From Nitrospira sp. SG-bin1 (GTDB lineage: Bacteria; Nitrospirota; Nitrospiria; Nitrospirales; Nitrospiraceae): a DNA stretch of 64,000 bases. Positions within the stretch are counted from its first letter, which is position 1, and every line of letters starts with the position of its first letter. The stretch spans positions 1 through 64,000 of the forward strand of contig LVWS01000045.1 of assembly GCA_002083365.1 (NCBI GenBank). Reading direction: 5' to 3'. The position numbers and the translations under genes were made by a program. The notes under the pieces were generated by a model, which worked only from the letters and a program-made list of their open reading frames with translations, did not search any database and had not been told where the DNA came from. Positions 19,683 to 29,315 of the stretch are shown piece after piece.

Positions 19683-20558
19683 TCAGCGGACGACCAACAT
19701 GACCAAAATGCCGAGAATAATACGATAGTACGCGAAGATACGCAAGGTATGCCGTTGGACATAGGTCAAAAACGCGGCGATGACGGCCCAGGCCACCAGG
19801 AATGAAATGACCATGCCGAGGCCGAGCGCCATGAAGTCCTGGTCGGTAAACGCCCCTCGAGCCTTCCATGTTTCGTAGACCGTCGCGGCAATGATGGTAG
19901 GGAGAGCGAGGAAAAACGAATATTCCGTGGCTACTTTGCGGTCCAACCCGGCGAGCAGGCCGCCGATGATCGTTGAACCGGAGCGAGACATGCCGGGGAT
20001 GAGAGAAGCGCACTGCGCCATCCCGATCCAGAAGGCATGAACGGCCGACACCTGATCCAGACTCTTGGCATGGCTGGTCCGCTTCGTCGCTTCCACGATG
20101 AGGATGATGATGCCTCCCAGGATCGACGTCGAAGCCACCGTCAAGGGAGTGAACAGATACGATTTGATCCATCCGTGCGCCAACAAACCGAGTACGGCGG
20201 CAGGCAGGAAGGCGATTCCGAGTCCCAGCAAGAACCAGAGGTTGGGATGACTGCGCATGGAGGCCTTGACGCGATCGGACCATGTGGCGGATGACAGGTT
20301 GTCCGTGGACGCACGCCATACCTTCTGCTCTTGCCAGGCCCCCGACAGAAGCCGCCCGATTTTCTCCCGTTCAAAGACGATGACGGCAAGAATGGCCCCC
20401 AACTGGATGGAGATCTCCGCATTGGCCGCGACGTCCCCCGTGAATCCAAGCGCATGGCCGACCAAGATCAGATGGCCCGTGGACGAAACGGGCAAAAACT
20501 CCGTGAGTCCTTCAACCACACCGAGGATGACTGCGAGCGCCGGGCCCCATTCGTTCAT
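19683..20558 (-). CDS. uppP: Undecaprenyl-diphosphatase UppP (BacA)
   Basis: UppP dephosphorylates undecaprenyl diphosphate in the inner membrane, regenerating the lipid carrier for peptidoglycan and surface polysaccharides. The 291-residue polytopic product shows the two family signatures: EGLTEFLPVSSTGHLIL (residues 16-32) with catalytic Glu and Ser, and IPGMSRSGSTI (about residues 185-195) with the catalytic Arg. About eight hydrophobic helices are visible. Overproduction of this family is known to give bacitracin resistance. DUF2024 follows it. Confidence 0.95.
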   Translation of the reverse strand: MNEWGPALAVILGVVEGLTEFLPVSSTGHLILVGHALGFTGDVAANAEISIQLGAILAVIVFEREKIGRLLSGAWQEQKVWRASTDNLSSATWSDRVKASMRSHPNLWFLLGLGIAFLPAAVLGLLAHGWIKSYLFTPLTVASTSILGGIIILIVEATKRTSHAKSLDQVSAVHAFWIGMAQCASLIPGMSRSGSTIIGGLLAGLDRKVATEYSFFLALPTIIAATVYETWKARGAFTDQDFMALGLGMVISFLVAWAVIAAFLTYVQRHTLRIFAYYRIILGILVMLVVR

Positions 20559-20723
20559 GCGTATCCCCTGTCGGATTGTAAGCGAGAGGTTTCAACCTGT
20601 ACGATCGGTTTTGATAGAATGTAAGCGATAATCACAGAGTCACGATCATCCGTCAAGGATCAGCCGCCTTGGCTTCGACGGCCGTGCATGGAGCGGAATC
20701 GATCCCTAACAAAAGCAAATAAG

Positions 20724-20752
20724 TTGACAATGTCATGATGTTGGCATACACA
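20724..20752 (+). promoter_or_regulatory. Candidate promoter with overlapping palindrome
   Basis: TTGACA at 20724-20729, a 17-base spacer and TACACA at 20747-20752 resemble a sigma70 promoter for the lipoprotein gene starting at 20850. The -35 box overlaps a perfect palindrome, TGACA-a-TGTCA (20725-20735), that could be an operator. The -10 box is a weak match. Confidence 0.35.
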
Positions 20753-20849
20753 CAAGGGGAAGAACGGAAGAACCACGATCACAGCCGGTCGGAACGAATT
20801 TCCAAAGGATGCACGGGCAAGCCGTAGGATTTGATGGAGGGAGGATCGC

Positions 20850-21536
20850 ATGAGACGCGAGTGGACGGCGATAGTGTTGGTGGGCGCGGTGTTGACGACT
20901 GGATGCGTATCCAACAAGAAATACCAAGAGGCGTTGGCCGACGCGGACAACGTCAAAATGGAACTGGAGAAGACTCGCCAACAGAAGAGCGCCATGGAGC
21001 AACAGGTTCGAACCCTCAAAGAACTGAACGTCAAATTCAACAACGATGCGCAAGCGGCCCGCGATGAACTTCAGCGTATTGAGCATGGCCGCGACAAAGA
21101 GCGGGACACGATCGAGGGAAGAACCAAGGAATTGGAAGACAAAGTCAAGGCGCTCTCCGCGCAGAATAAGAACGTGCGGCAGGAATATCAGGATGTGAAG
21201 CGCCATAACGACACGCTGAAGTCATTGGTGGCGCGTTATCAAAAGGAGCTCAAGGATCGTTCGAATGCCGGAGCGTCGTCTCACTCTGCGACTCTCACCC
21301 CGAGTCAGGCTCCATCGGGAACCGCCACGCTTACCCCGGCGGCGGCTTCGGCGGCGATGAACATCAATAAGGTGTCGGCGAGCGACATGATCCTTTTCCT
21401 CGGACTGAAGCAGGACGAGGCCGACCGCATCGTGAGCAATCGACCCTATCGCGTGAAGGGTGAATTAGTAGCGAAAAACGTGGTTCCCAAAGAAACCTTC
21501 GATCTGATCAAGGATCGGATCTCCGTCAGCCCATAG
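20850..21536 (+). CDS. Coiled-coil lipoprotein with C-terminal helix-hairpin-helix-like region
   Basis: The 228-residue product starts with a lipoprotein signal (AVLTTGC, Cys19), then a long heptad-rich coiled coil (about residues 25-145: EALADADNVKMELEKTRQQK and similar). A Ser/Thr/Pro/Ala linker follows (about 148-170). The C-terminal segment INKVSASDMILFLGLKQDEA resembles a ComEA-type helix-hairpin-helix. A lipid-anchored coiled coil ending in a DNA-binding-like motif is unusual. The HhH may bind DNA in the periplasm or simply be a protein-interaction helix pair. A strong terminator follows. Confidence 0.75.
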   Translation: MRREWTAIVLVGAVLTTGCVSNKKYQEALADADNVKMELEKTRQQKSAMEQQVRTLKELNVKFNNDAQAARDELQRIEHGRDKERDTIEGRTKELEDKVKALSAQNKNVRQEYQDVKRHNDTLKSLVARYQKELKDRSNAGASSHSATLTPSQAPSGTATLTPAAASAAMNINKVSASDMILFLGLKQDEADRIVSNRPYRVKGELVAKNVVPKETFDLIKDRISVSP

Positions 21537-21565
21537 GTCGCAATAGTTAGTTTCCGCGGTAGTCG

Positions 21566-21600
21566 AAAGGGCCGTTCTCCTTGCTGGAGAACGGCCCTTT
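21566..21600 (+). terminator. Strong hairpin terminator
   Basis: Perfect 15-base arms (AAAGGGCCGTTCTCC at 21566-21580 and its complement at 21586-21600) enclose a five-base loop. The 3' arm ends in TTT 30-odd bases after the lipoprotein gene stop. The A/T-rich ends make it usable in both directions. Confidence 0.8.
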
Positions 21601-22011
21601 CGTTTGGCCGAATCACCCTGCGCGGCTTGTTCGGTTTCGCTCGTGGTTTTGGGGCAAGAGAGTTTGACCGAGATTTTCGACAAGAAGGGATCTTGATTAG
21701 CGACGCAAATCGCTTGTTCTTGAGCGTCACCCCGGCGCTTGTCGCCGACCCTCACGGCTGGTTGAGCGGGGAATCTTCCATACCGGTCGACGAGGTGTGA
21801 CAATCAATCGCGAGCGCGCCCAGGGAGATTGAAGAATCTTGCCGATGGCTTGACGAATACACAAAACACGACGACTATCTTGAATAAGCACTGCCCGGAT
21901 GGACCACTCCCATCGAAATCAGAACCAGTCCAGAAACGTGTAGACCCCTCTGGCAAACTACCCTGAGGCCACGGAACGAGAATTTTCTCACGAACGGCCG
22001 TCAGTATCCGA
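21601..22011. other. Intergenic region
   Basis: About 400 bases after the terminator with no convincing gene on either strand. The open frames seen (for example 21804-22103 on the minus strand) overlap a real gene's end and lack ribosome sites. No repeat or RNA recognised. Confidence 0.45.
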
Positions 22012-23007
22012 TCACGATCCCCCGCCTGTGGTCGGTGGGAGTGCTGAGTGCAGCAGATCTCCCAGTGAGCGAAAACCGAGGTGCAGTCCTTCGCAGACTG
22101 CAACCTGACGATCGAATCGATTCTTCGTGCGAATCATGGTCCACAGCCTGCCAAATCCCACGCGGCCCCAGGCGGCCATGTGGAAGACGGACAGCGGATA
22201 GTCGGTTCCGAAGAGCAGCCGAGATTGCAGCTCCGGGTGATGCCTGAGGTGCAACAGCATCTTCAAGCGATGGGGCTGGGTGAGGGCGGAAATGTCGGCA
22301 TAGAAGTTCGGATAACGCCGGCAGAGGTTCAAAAATGTCGGAAGGAATTTCTCATAAAACATGAGGCCGTAGCTGCAGGCATGGGCTGCGATCACGGTCA
22401 CTCCCTCGTCGAGCGGCAGGCGAAGCCTGTCAGGATCTCCGAGAGATTGATCCTTACCGACCAGGCTGAATTCGTAGCCGACATGGCTCAGAAAAGGCAA
22501 TTTCCGCTGGGCGAGTGCGCGATAAAACGGAATGTACTTCGGATCAGCCGGGTTGAAGTGCTGGGCATTCGGCAAGACTTTAATGAGGACTGCGCCTGCA
22601 TCAGCGCAGCGATGGACTTCGTCGATCGCATCTTCGCGCTGCGGATTGATCGAGGGGCCTGCTAAAAAGACATCGGGATAGGCTCGTACTGTCTTGAAGA
22701 CGTAGTCATTGCTGACGAGAAAATCCGTATGCTGGCGATTGAGCAGACCGGTCTGGTCGTAGAATCCATCCATGCCGAGAAGCACGGCTTTTGAAACATG
22801 CCGTGAGGCACGGAGCTCCAGCAGAAGATGTTCGAGGTACTTCTGATTGGCCTCGCCCGGATGGGATGGTGAGAGGTCGTGTTTCCATAAGAGGAAGCGA
22901 AAGAGCGGGCTCCGAAGGAGTTTCGGCGAAATGAAACAGCCATTGTCCCTGTCGGGCAGGGCCGCGAGGTGGACATGGCAGTCGATGAGCGATTTGATTG
23001 GCTGCAT
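22012..23007 (-). CDS. Amidohydrolase-family metal-dependent hydrolase
   Basis: The 331-residue product fits the amidohydrolase_2/TIM-barrel metal hydrolases: IDCHVHLAALPD supplies the first His-x-His pair, LPFLSHVGYEF and VIAAHACSYG supply further His ligands, and LLFGTDYPLSVF carries the terminal Asp. Related enzymes hydrolyse or decarboxylate small ring or amide compounds; the substrate here is unknown. I start at the ATG at 23007, directly before the domain; upstream in-frame codons would overlap the preceding gene. It is the last gene of the MutS-like/LplT-Aas operon. Confidence 0.8.
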   Translation of the reverse strand: MQPIKSLIDCHVHLAALPDRDNGCFISPKLLRSPLFRFLLWKHDLSPSHPGEANQKYLEHLLLELRASRHVSKAVLLGMDGFYDQTGLLNRQHTDFLVSNDYVFKTVRAYPDVFLAGPSINPQREDAIDEVHRCADAGAVLIKVLPNAQHFNPADPKYIPFYRALAQRKLPFLSHVGYEFSLVGKDQSLGDPDRLRLPLDEGVTVIAAHACSYGLMFYEKFLPTFLNLCRRYPNFYADISALTQPHRLKMLLHLRHHPELQSRLLFGTDYPLSVFHMAAWGRVGFGRLWTMIRTKNRFDRQVAVCEGLHLGFRSLGDLLHSALPPTTGGGS

Positions 23008-23032
23008 GGTCAGCCGCCATACGGAGCGTGCC

Positions 23033-26000
23033 TTAGCCCTGCACCTCATCGTGAGAGGAGAGCCGTTCCATCGCCATCCGCTTCACAGCCCGCAAGTCGA
23101 GCTTGCCGGTTCCAAGGACCGGTAATGCCTCGACCTTGACGAACTGGTGCCTTCCCGGAATGAAGAGATTGGGCAGGCCGCTCGCCGAGACCTTTTCCAG
23201 GATCTCGGAAATGTGGGATTCCTCCAACGTATGGAGAACTGCGAGGCGCTCTCCCTTTTTCTCGTCCGGAAGACCGGTCACCGCAAAGACCTGGGTATCG
23301 GCTCCGGCTGCTTGCTGCAGCGCCTCTTCGACCTTGCCGTGGGGAACCATCTCGCCGCCGATCTTTGAAAAACGCGACAGCCGGTCGGTAATGGTCAAGA
23401 ACCCGTCTTCATCCAGTGAGGCGATGTCTCCGGTAATGTACCAGCCGTTCCGCATGACCTGCGCGGTGAGATCTTCGCGTCCGAGATAACCATTCATCAC
23501 ATTCGGCCCCCTCACGAGCAACATTCCGGGCATGCCGGCTGGGAGCGGTGCGAAGCTATCCGGATCGACAATCTGCACCGACACGCCGGGAAGGGGTTGA
23601 CCGACGGTCCCCCGGCGCGAGGCCGGTTGATAATAACCGGCTGCGCGAAAATCAGGGCAATTGACGGCAATGACCGGGGCGCATTCCGTGACGCCATAGC
23701 CTTCGATCGGTCCCACGCCGAACTTGTCCTCAATCGCCTGGGCGAGGCGTGCCGGCAGTTTTTCCGCGCCGGTGAGAATGACCCGTATCGAGCTGAATTG
23801 CTCAGGCGTACAGCGGCGAGTGTAGAGTTGCAGGAATGTCGGCGTCGTCACGAGGAACGTGATGCGATATGTTCGGATGAGTTCGCCGATGGCGGCCACA
23901 TCCAGCGGCGACGGATGAAAGATCATCGTCGCGTTGTTGAACATGACGAACCAGAACACCATGTAGCCGAATGAGTGGAAGAACGGCAGGATGCCGAGGA
24001 CCCGTTCATCCTGGTAAAGATGGAGCACCTGCGTGGCGCCTTGACTGTTCATGTCGATGCTGAAGTGCGAAAGCATGACTCCCTTGGGTTCTCCGGTGCT
24101 GCCGCTGCTGAAGATGATGGTCGCCAGACTGTCGGGCGTAAGAGGAGTCGTCTGTCCGCAGGCTCGTTCGATGAGTCGGGAGGGAGCGAACAAAGCCAGT
24201 AGGGCGGCTATTATCTTGTCGCCGAGGCCGACGGTCTTGGCCGCGTCCTCAAGCCAGATCACCGATGGTCCGCTCGGCAGTTCCAGTTTGGCTTTTTCGA
24301 CGAAGGTATGGCTGGTCACGACCGTGCGGAGACCGGCGAGGTGTACTGCGGCCTCTAAGCCGGATTTCCCGACCGTGTAATTCAAGTTCACGATGGTTTT
24401 GCCGCAGAGTGGGGCGGCGACATTGACCAAGGCGGCGGCGACGGTCGGAGGAAGCAGAACGCCCACTCGATCTTGGCCTTGCCAATGAGGCCGCAGGGTT
24501 CTCGCCAGGACGATCGACCCGATCAGGGCTTGTAGCGACGAGACGCGCGGGCGGGTCTGGTCGGCCATGGCGAGTAGGAAAGGAGCGCGACGCATTGAGG
24601 AAATAAATTGGCGATGGAGCGGCCGGCGACCGGGTTTTCTGAGTTGCCAGGCCGCTTCGCCAAGCTCGCGAATCTTTCCGCGCAGTTCATGAGCCGTCGT
24701 GCTCGGCGGCAGAGGTGCGCCGAACGAGACTGTCACGGGATAGGGAAGACGTTCCGGCATTTTCCAGAGGAAGCGACCGTGATTGAAGCTGAAAATGCTG
24801 CCCCAGACCCGATCCAGGTGAACCGGAATGATGGGTACGGTTCGTCCCTTCACGATCCGTTCGAAACCGCGCCGAAAGGGCAACAGCGTGCCGGTACGCG
24901 TGATCTGGCCTTCAGGGAATATGCAGACGAGTTCTCCCTTATCGACGGCGGCGCCGGCATCGCGGAGTGCCCGCAGAATAACCCGCAAGCCTCCATGAGA
25001 GGTAATGGGAATGGCGCCGAGCGCGTTCATGAACGGTTTGAAGATCGGTTGCTCGGCATATTGCGAATCGACGACGAAACGCACGGGACGGTCGACGCTG
25101 GCGATCAGCAGAAAGCCGTCGATAAAGGAGACGTGATTGGGAACGAGGAGCGCGCCGCCGGATTGCGGCACATGAGCTTCGCCGACGATGCGCAGACGAT
25201 ACATCGTATTGGTGAGGAGGACCAGGACAAAACGAAGGAACGTGTCGGGCAAGGACCAGAGTGCCCATCCGACGCCGGCCAAGGTCATGGCGGCTGCGGC
25301 CAGGAAGATACCGGTTGTCGAGATGCCGACATTGGCCAGGGACCCACCGGCGAGCGATCCCGACAGAATGCCGGTGAACACACAGGTGTTGGAAAACGAA
25401 ATGACGGCGCCGCGCCGGTCGGACGGGGACTTCCATTGGAGAATGGCGTTCAAGGGAACAAAGATGAACGAACTGGAAATTCCCAGAACGACCATCATGA
25501 GAAACGTTCCGGAGAGCGGAGGCGTCAGCAGGCCGAGCAAAAGCAAGATCACAAAGACGCCGATGGCGCCCAGGGGAATCAGTCCGTATTCCACTCGGTT
25601 TTTCGAAATCCGTCCGACCAGCATCGCACCGATGCCGATGCCCACCGACAGGATGGTGAGCGGAAGGCCAGACATCCCATCGGACAGATGCAAGACGGCC
25701 TTTGCATAGACGAGCACGTTTTGTCCGAACAGGCTTGCGACCGTCCAGAACAGGATTTCCATGGGGATAGCCATGCGCAGCATCCGTTCCGATTGGATCG
25801 CGGCCCAGGCACCTTGGATCGTGGCGTCGACGCCGCCGGCCATGCGGGCGGGCGATACCGGTGGAATGCCAAAGGCGGAGATGAGGCCTATGACCGAGAG
25901 AGCGGTCAAGACGAGCGGAGCGAGCCAAGGCTGCTCTCCGACCGCCTGTAAGAGAAAGCCTCCGGCGGCAGTTCCTGTCAGGATTGCCGCGAACGTCCAC

Positions 26001-26485
26001 ATTTCCAACAGGCCGTTGCCGGAGGCGAGCCGTTCATGTGGGACCAGCTCGGGCAGGATGCCATATTTTGAGGGGCTGAAGAGTGCGCTATGGACTCCCA
26101 TGCCGCAGAGGACAACCAAGGGCAGAACGCCTCCGGCGGGGTTCAGCCAGAGGGCGACGGTGCCGGCGGTCATGAGGACGACCTCGACGACTTTGATCGA
26201 GATGATGACCGTCCGCTTGCTCACGCGATCGGCCAAGGTACCCCCGACGAGTGAGAGGAGGACCAAGGGCAGTGTGAAGACTACGAAAGCCATGGCCGTT
26301 TGCGTCTGGGCCACGGTCTCCAGTTCAGGACCCGGCGCCATCCCCGCGGTGGCCTGACGGATGGCCAGCAGGGCCACCATCAATTTCCACGCATTGTCGT
26401 TGAATGCGCCGCAGAATTGCGCGATCAGGAGGCCGCGTAGCGGGTGGGATGCAGGTTGAGTTTCAGGACCGGCAGAGGTGGTCAT
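23033..26485 (-). CDS. LplT-Aas type fusion: MFS transporter, acyltransferase and acyl-ACP synthetase
   Basis: The 1150-residue protein joins three parts. Residues about 10-415 are a 12-helix major-facilitator transporter like the lysophospholipid flippase LplT. Residues about 430-620 are a PlsC-type acyltransferase with the H-x4-D motif in NHVSFIDG and FPEGQITRTG. Residues about 640-1150 are an AMP-forming acyl-activating domain with IIFSSGSTGEPKGVMLSH, GYGVTECAPV and YITGDIASLDEDGF. In enterobacteria LplT and Aas are separate; together they import 2-acyl-lysophospholipids and re-acylate them. The fusion should do this in one inner-membrane protein. Its ATG overlaps the stop of the MutS-like gene (ATGA). 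Confidence 0.9.
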   Translation of the reverse strand: MTTSAGPETQPASHPLRGLLIAQFCGAFNDNAWKLMVALLAIRQATAGMAPGPELETVAQTQTAMAFVVFTLPLVLLSLVGGTLADRVSKRTVIISIKVVEVVLMTAGTVALWLNPAGGVLPLVVLCGMGVHSALFSPSKYGILPELVPHERLASGNGLLEMWTFAAILTGTAAGGFLLQAVGEQPWLAPLVLTALSVIGLISAFGIPPVSPARMAGGVDATIQGAWAAIQSERMLRMAIPMEILFWTVASLFGQNVLVYAKAVLHLSDGMSGLPLTILSVGIGIGAMLVGRISKNRVEYGLIPLGAIGVFVILLLLGLLTPPLSGTFLMMVVLGISSSFIFVPLNAILQWKSPSDRRGAVISFSNTCVFTGILSGSLAGGSLANVGISTTGIFLAAAAMTLAGVGWALWSLPDTFLRFVLVLLTNTMYRLRIVGEAHVPQSGGALLVPNHVSFIDGFLLIASVDRPVRFVVDSQYAEQPIFKPFMNALGAIPITSHGGLRVILRALRDAGAAVDKGELVCIFPEGQITRTGTLLPFRRGFERIVKGRTVPIIPVHLDRVWGSIFSFNHGRFLWKMPERLPYPVTVSFGAPLPPSTTAHELRGKIRELGEAAWQLRKPGRRPLHRQFISSMRRAPFLLAMADQTRPRVSSLQALIGSIVLARTLRPHWQGQDRVGVLLPPTVAAALVNVAAPLCGKTIVNLNYTVGKSGLEAAVHLAGLRTVVTSHTFVEKAKLELPSGPSVIWLEDAAKTVGLGDKIIAALLALFAPSRLIERACGQTTPLTPDSLATIIFSSGSTGEPKGVMLSHFSIDMNSQGATQVLHLYQDERVLGILPFFHSFGYMVFWFVMFNNATMIFHPSPLDVAAIGELIRTYRITFLVTTPTFLQLYTRRCTPEQFSSIRVILTGAEKLPARLAQAIEDKFGVGPIEGYGVTECAPVIAVNCPDFRAAGYYQPASRRGTVGQPLPGVSVQIVDPDSFAPLPAGMPGMLLVRGPNVMNGYLGREDLTAQVMRNGWYITGDIASLDEDGFLTITDRLSRFSKIGGEMVPHGKVEEALQQAAGADTQVFAVTGLPDEKKGERLAVLHTLEESHISEILEKVSASGLPNLFIPGRHQFVKVEALPVLGTGKLDLRAVKRMAMERLSSHDEVQG

Positions 26486-28341
26486 CCGTGAGCGGTATTG
26501 TGCCTGATTTTGGGAGTGGGGGAAATAGGCAGACCTTCCAGCTCCATGATGCGCAGCGCATTCGTCGTGGGGCAGGGGCCCGGTCTGAGCCGGTAGTCGA
26601 ATTCAAGCGCGCCGGCCGAGACGGTTTCTTGGAAGTGCGCGTTGATCAGGCCCGGTATGGCCGATTCCAGATCCGCCAACTCCAAATCATGGGTGCTGAC
26701 GAGGCCGTACCCGTTCCCTTTGGACAGCTCGGTGATGTAGGCACGGCTGCCGATGAGGCGCTCGCGGTTGTTGGTGCCTTTAAAGATCTCATCGATCAGG
26801 AACAGGACCGGCGGGGAGGCGCGATCCTTCGTGGCGTCCAGGATCGTTTTGAGGCGTTTGACCTCGGCATAGAAAAATGAGAGGCCGGCATCGAGCGAAT
26901 CGTCGACGCGAATGCAGCAGACGAGGCGGCTCCAGGTCCATTCAAATGACCGGGCGCAGACAGGGGCGCCGGCTTGCGCCAGGCAGAGATTGATGCCGAT
27001 CGTCCGCAAAAATGTACTTTTGCCGGACATGTTCGAGCCGGTAATCAGGTAAATGGAGCCGAGTCCCTTCAGATGGACGTCGTTCGTCACGCGGGTCTTG
27101 ACTGACAGTAACGGATGACCGAGTCCGTCGGCATGGAGGGACGGAACTGCGCCGTCCTGGTTGTCGGCTGCGATGGGATGGATGGGCCATGCGTAATGGG
27201 GATGGAGGTAGGCGAAGGTCGCCAATGCCGATGCCGCTTCGACGTCCGCCAGACAGTTCAACCATGGAGGAAGGCGACTCGCGATGATCTGCTGAACATG
27301 CGACAACCGGCGAGTGAACCAAAGATCCCATGGGCACAACGCGTTGACGGCCAGATGGACGAGGGGATGCGCCTTGATGCTGATCGCGTGAAGCGTTCGG
27401 GCTGCCTGACGGAGGTGCAGCGTTGGGCTGGCACCACCCAGCAACTCCGCACAGGTCGAGGCGAGGGCGGTGCCTTGTCGTCGAGCGTGACGCTCGAGAT
27501 AGCCGAGGACGACGGCAAGTCGTTCTGTCTCATGGTGCAGGCCGACCGCATGTTCCAGCAATTCCTCCCCCTGGTCGGTCATGAAATAGATCAACGCGTA
27601 AGCCGCAAAAGAGAACATCCAGTAGCCGGGAAGCAGGCCGAACAGCGAAGCCGAGCCGAGACCGAAGGTGGTCAGCGCGAGAAGAGTTTGGATGGTCAGG
27701 ATGATGTCGAGGCGCGGCAGGCCGACCGGGTGCTCGAGCACGGCAGCGAGCCGCTTGCCGTTGATTTCCTGGTCCCCTGTCAATCTGGCTTCGAGAGCCA
27801 GACGGTCCCGGAATAAGGAGCGTGGGGTCAGTTCCTTCACCAACTGCTGACGGGCCCGCCATTCGCCAGGAGTCGGCGGTTGAGTGAGCAGCCAGCCATG
27901 TAAGCGCTCTCTGCCGCGATCCGACACGGTGGTGTCGAGAAGGTGTGTCAAAGAATGAGTTCCAAAGAGATCAAGGTCGTCCGCGTAGGGATGAGCCTTC
28001 GGAGCTGTGCCAGGTCTTGGCGGAATGGCGGCCCAATCCATGGCGACACGCGCCAGATGGGCCAGCTTGATCAGTTTCCATTGCCGAAGCCGGTGAATCC
28101 GCGTTTCCACCCTGTTATGATACGCGGCTACGGCGATAAAGAGCGTCAGGAAGACTCCGAGAGCCAGATTGCCGCTGTGATACCAGTCAAGCTTGTAGAG
28201 GGTTACGACACCGGCGAAGCCGATAAGAAAAATCGCCAACCGCCATCGAGTGAAGGTGGCGCTGGTTCTGGTTCCTCGAGTAATGAGGCGGTCGGTGCGC
28301 CGGATCATCGTTTCAATTTGGGTTTTGCGTGAGCCGGTCAT
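26482..28341 (-). CDS. Membrane-anchored MutS-family ATPase
   Basis: The 619-residue product has the MutS C-terminal ATPase: Walker A in ITGSNMSGKST (435-443), Walker B in VLFLIDEIFKGTNNRER (Glu518), and the signature His551 in VSTHDLELADL. Upstream is a MutS-lever-like helical region. It lacks the mismatch-recognition domain of MutS. Instead it has two hydrophobic hairpins, about residues 34-72 and 212-254, which should anchor it in the membrane. This MutS-related subfamily is known from genomes but has no firmly established role. It heads an operon with the phospholipid-remodelling fusion, so a membrane-linked role is worth considering over mismatch repair. Confidence 0.85.
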   Translation of the reverse strand: MTGSRKTQIETMIRRTDRLITRGTRTSATFTRWRLAIFLIGFAGVVTLYKLDWYHSGNLALGVFLTLFIAVAAYHNRVETRIHRLRQWKLIKLAHLARVAMDWAAIPPRPGTAPKAHPYADDLDLFGTHSLTHLLDTTVSDRGRERLHGWLLTQPPTPGEWRARQQLVKELTPRSLFRDRLALEARLTGDQEINGKRLAAVLEHPVGLPRLDIILTIQTLLALTTFGLGSASLFGLLPGYWMFSFAAYALIYFMTDQGEELLEHAVGLHHETERLAVVLGYLERHARRQGTALASTCAELLGGASPTLHLRQAARTLHAISIKAHPLVHLAVNALCPWDLWFTRRLSHVQQIIASRLPPWLNCLADVEAASALATFAYLHPHYAWPIHPIAADNQDGAVPSLHADGLGHPLLSVKTRVTNDVHLKGLGSIYLITGSNMSGKSTFLRTIGINLCLAQAGAPVCARSFEWTWSRLVCCIRVDDSLDAGLSFFYAEVKRLKTILDATKDRASPPVLFLIDEIFKGTNNRERLIGSRAYITELSKGNGYGLVSTHDLELADLESAIPGLINAHFQETVSAGALEFDYRLRPGPCPTTNALRIMELEGLPISPTPKIRHNTAHG

Positions 28342-28433
28342 ATACAGGCGACCTTACTGGGAACGGGCGGGGGACGTCAAATCATGCTGCATCTCCGGCA
28401 CGACTCGAGGACCACGTCCACCACGAGTGGCCA

Positions 28434-29315
28434 ATGACGATGCCGAATGGCTGGATGGATGTGTGTATTCGTGGTCCTATCGATTCAGGAGAACTGCTGA
28501 GTCGCCTTGATGATCCGACGGTTCAGGGAGCTTGGGACGATGGGAACAATGTGCACATCTATTGGGCGGAAGACCACTGGAATGGGGAGCGGCTGGCATC
28601 GGTGCGTGCGGCCCTTTCAGACTTAGCGACAGCGACCGGGGAGCCGTCTCTTTCGGTGACACGCGTGCCTGCTCAGGACTGGAATGAGACCTGGGCGCGT
28701 TCGGTCAAGCCGCTTCGAATCGGTCGCCTGCTCATTCGCCCCAGTTGGGAACCGGTTACACTGGATCCTCGTGACATCGAGATCATATTGGATCCCAAGC
28801 AAGCGTTCGGCACCGGTCACCATGCGACCACACGTATGTTGCTGACCTGGTTACAGAAAGACATCCACGGGAAAGAACAGATTCTGGATGTCGGGACCGG
28901 GAGCGCGATTCTCGCGATGGCCGCGGTGAAACTGGGCGCCGCATCCGCCGTAGGAGTCGAGATCGATCCTGTCGCGGTCGATTGTGCGAGAGAGTATGTC
29001 GCACTCAATGGGTTGAAGGACCGGATCGACATTATCGTCGGTGCGCTGGCTGAGCTGTCCCAGGCGAGACGGCGGATCGCCGATGTGGTATTGGCCAATC
29101 TCGATCGACAAACCGTTCTGGAGCTTGCCGACGGTTTGGCATGTTCTGCCTCGCGCGCGGCACGCATCATGATCTCCGGCATTCTGGTGGAACAACAAAC
29201 GGAAATCATCGACCGGTTTGCTAGCCTCGGATTGGTCTGTTCCGAACGCTGCGAGGACGAAGGGTGGGTCGCGATGAAATTTCTCAGGCCGGAATCCTGT
29301 GACGGCGAGGTATGA
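28434..29315 (+). CDS. prmA: Ribosomal protein L11 methyltransferase PrmA
   Basis: PrmA trimethylates ribosomal protein L11 using SAM. The product of about 293 residues has the N-terminal L11-recognition domain, the diagnostic DPKQAFGTGHHATTRM, motif I ILDVGTGSAILAMAA, VGVEIDPVAV, and VVLANLD with the catalytic-loop N-x-x-D-like segment. I take ATG 28434 (another ATG is at 28440), since sequence upstream is not protein-like; the ribosome site is weak. It diverges from the MutS-like gene and overlaps the MOSC gene by four bases (ATGA). Confidence 0.92.
   Translation: MTMPNGWMDVCIRGPIDSGELLSRLDDPTVQGAWDDGNNVHIYWAEDHWNGERLASVRAALSDLATATGEPSLSVTRVPAQDWNETWARSVKPLRIGRLLIRPSWEPVTLDPRDIEIILDPKQAFGTGHHATTRMLLTWLQKDIHGKEQILDVGTGSAILAMAAVKLGAASAVGVEIDPVAVDCAREYVALNGLKDRIDIIVGALAELSQARRRIADVVLANLDRQTVLELADGLACSASRAARIMISGILVEQQTEIIDRFASLGLVCSERCEDEGWVAMKFLRPESCDGEV

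Noticed and set aside
24608..25951. 447-codon open frame on the plus strand
   Set aside because: It is antisense to the LplT-Aas fusion, whose motifs are unambiguous; the frame is rich in Gln, Asp, Arg and Gly as expected for a shadow of a GC-rich gene, and has no ribosome site.
26482..28341. Annotation as mismatch repair MutS
   Set aside because: No mismatch-recognition domain, and two membrane hairpins are present; only the ATPase part is MutS-like.
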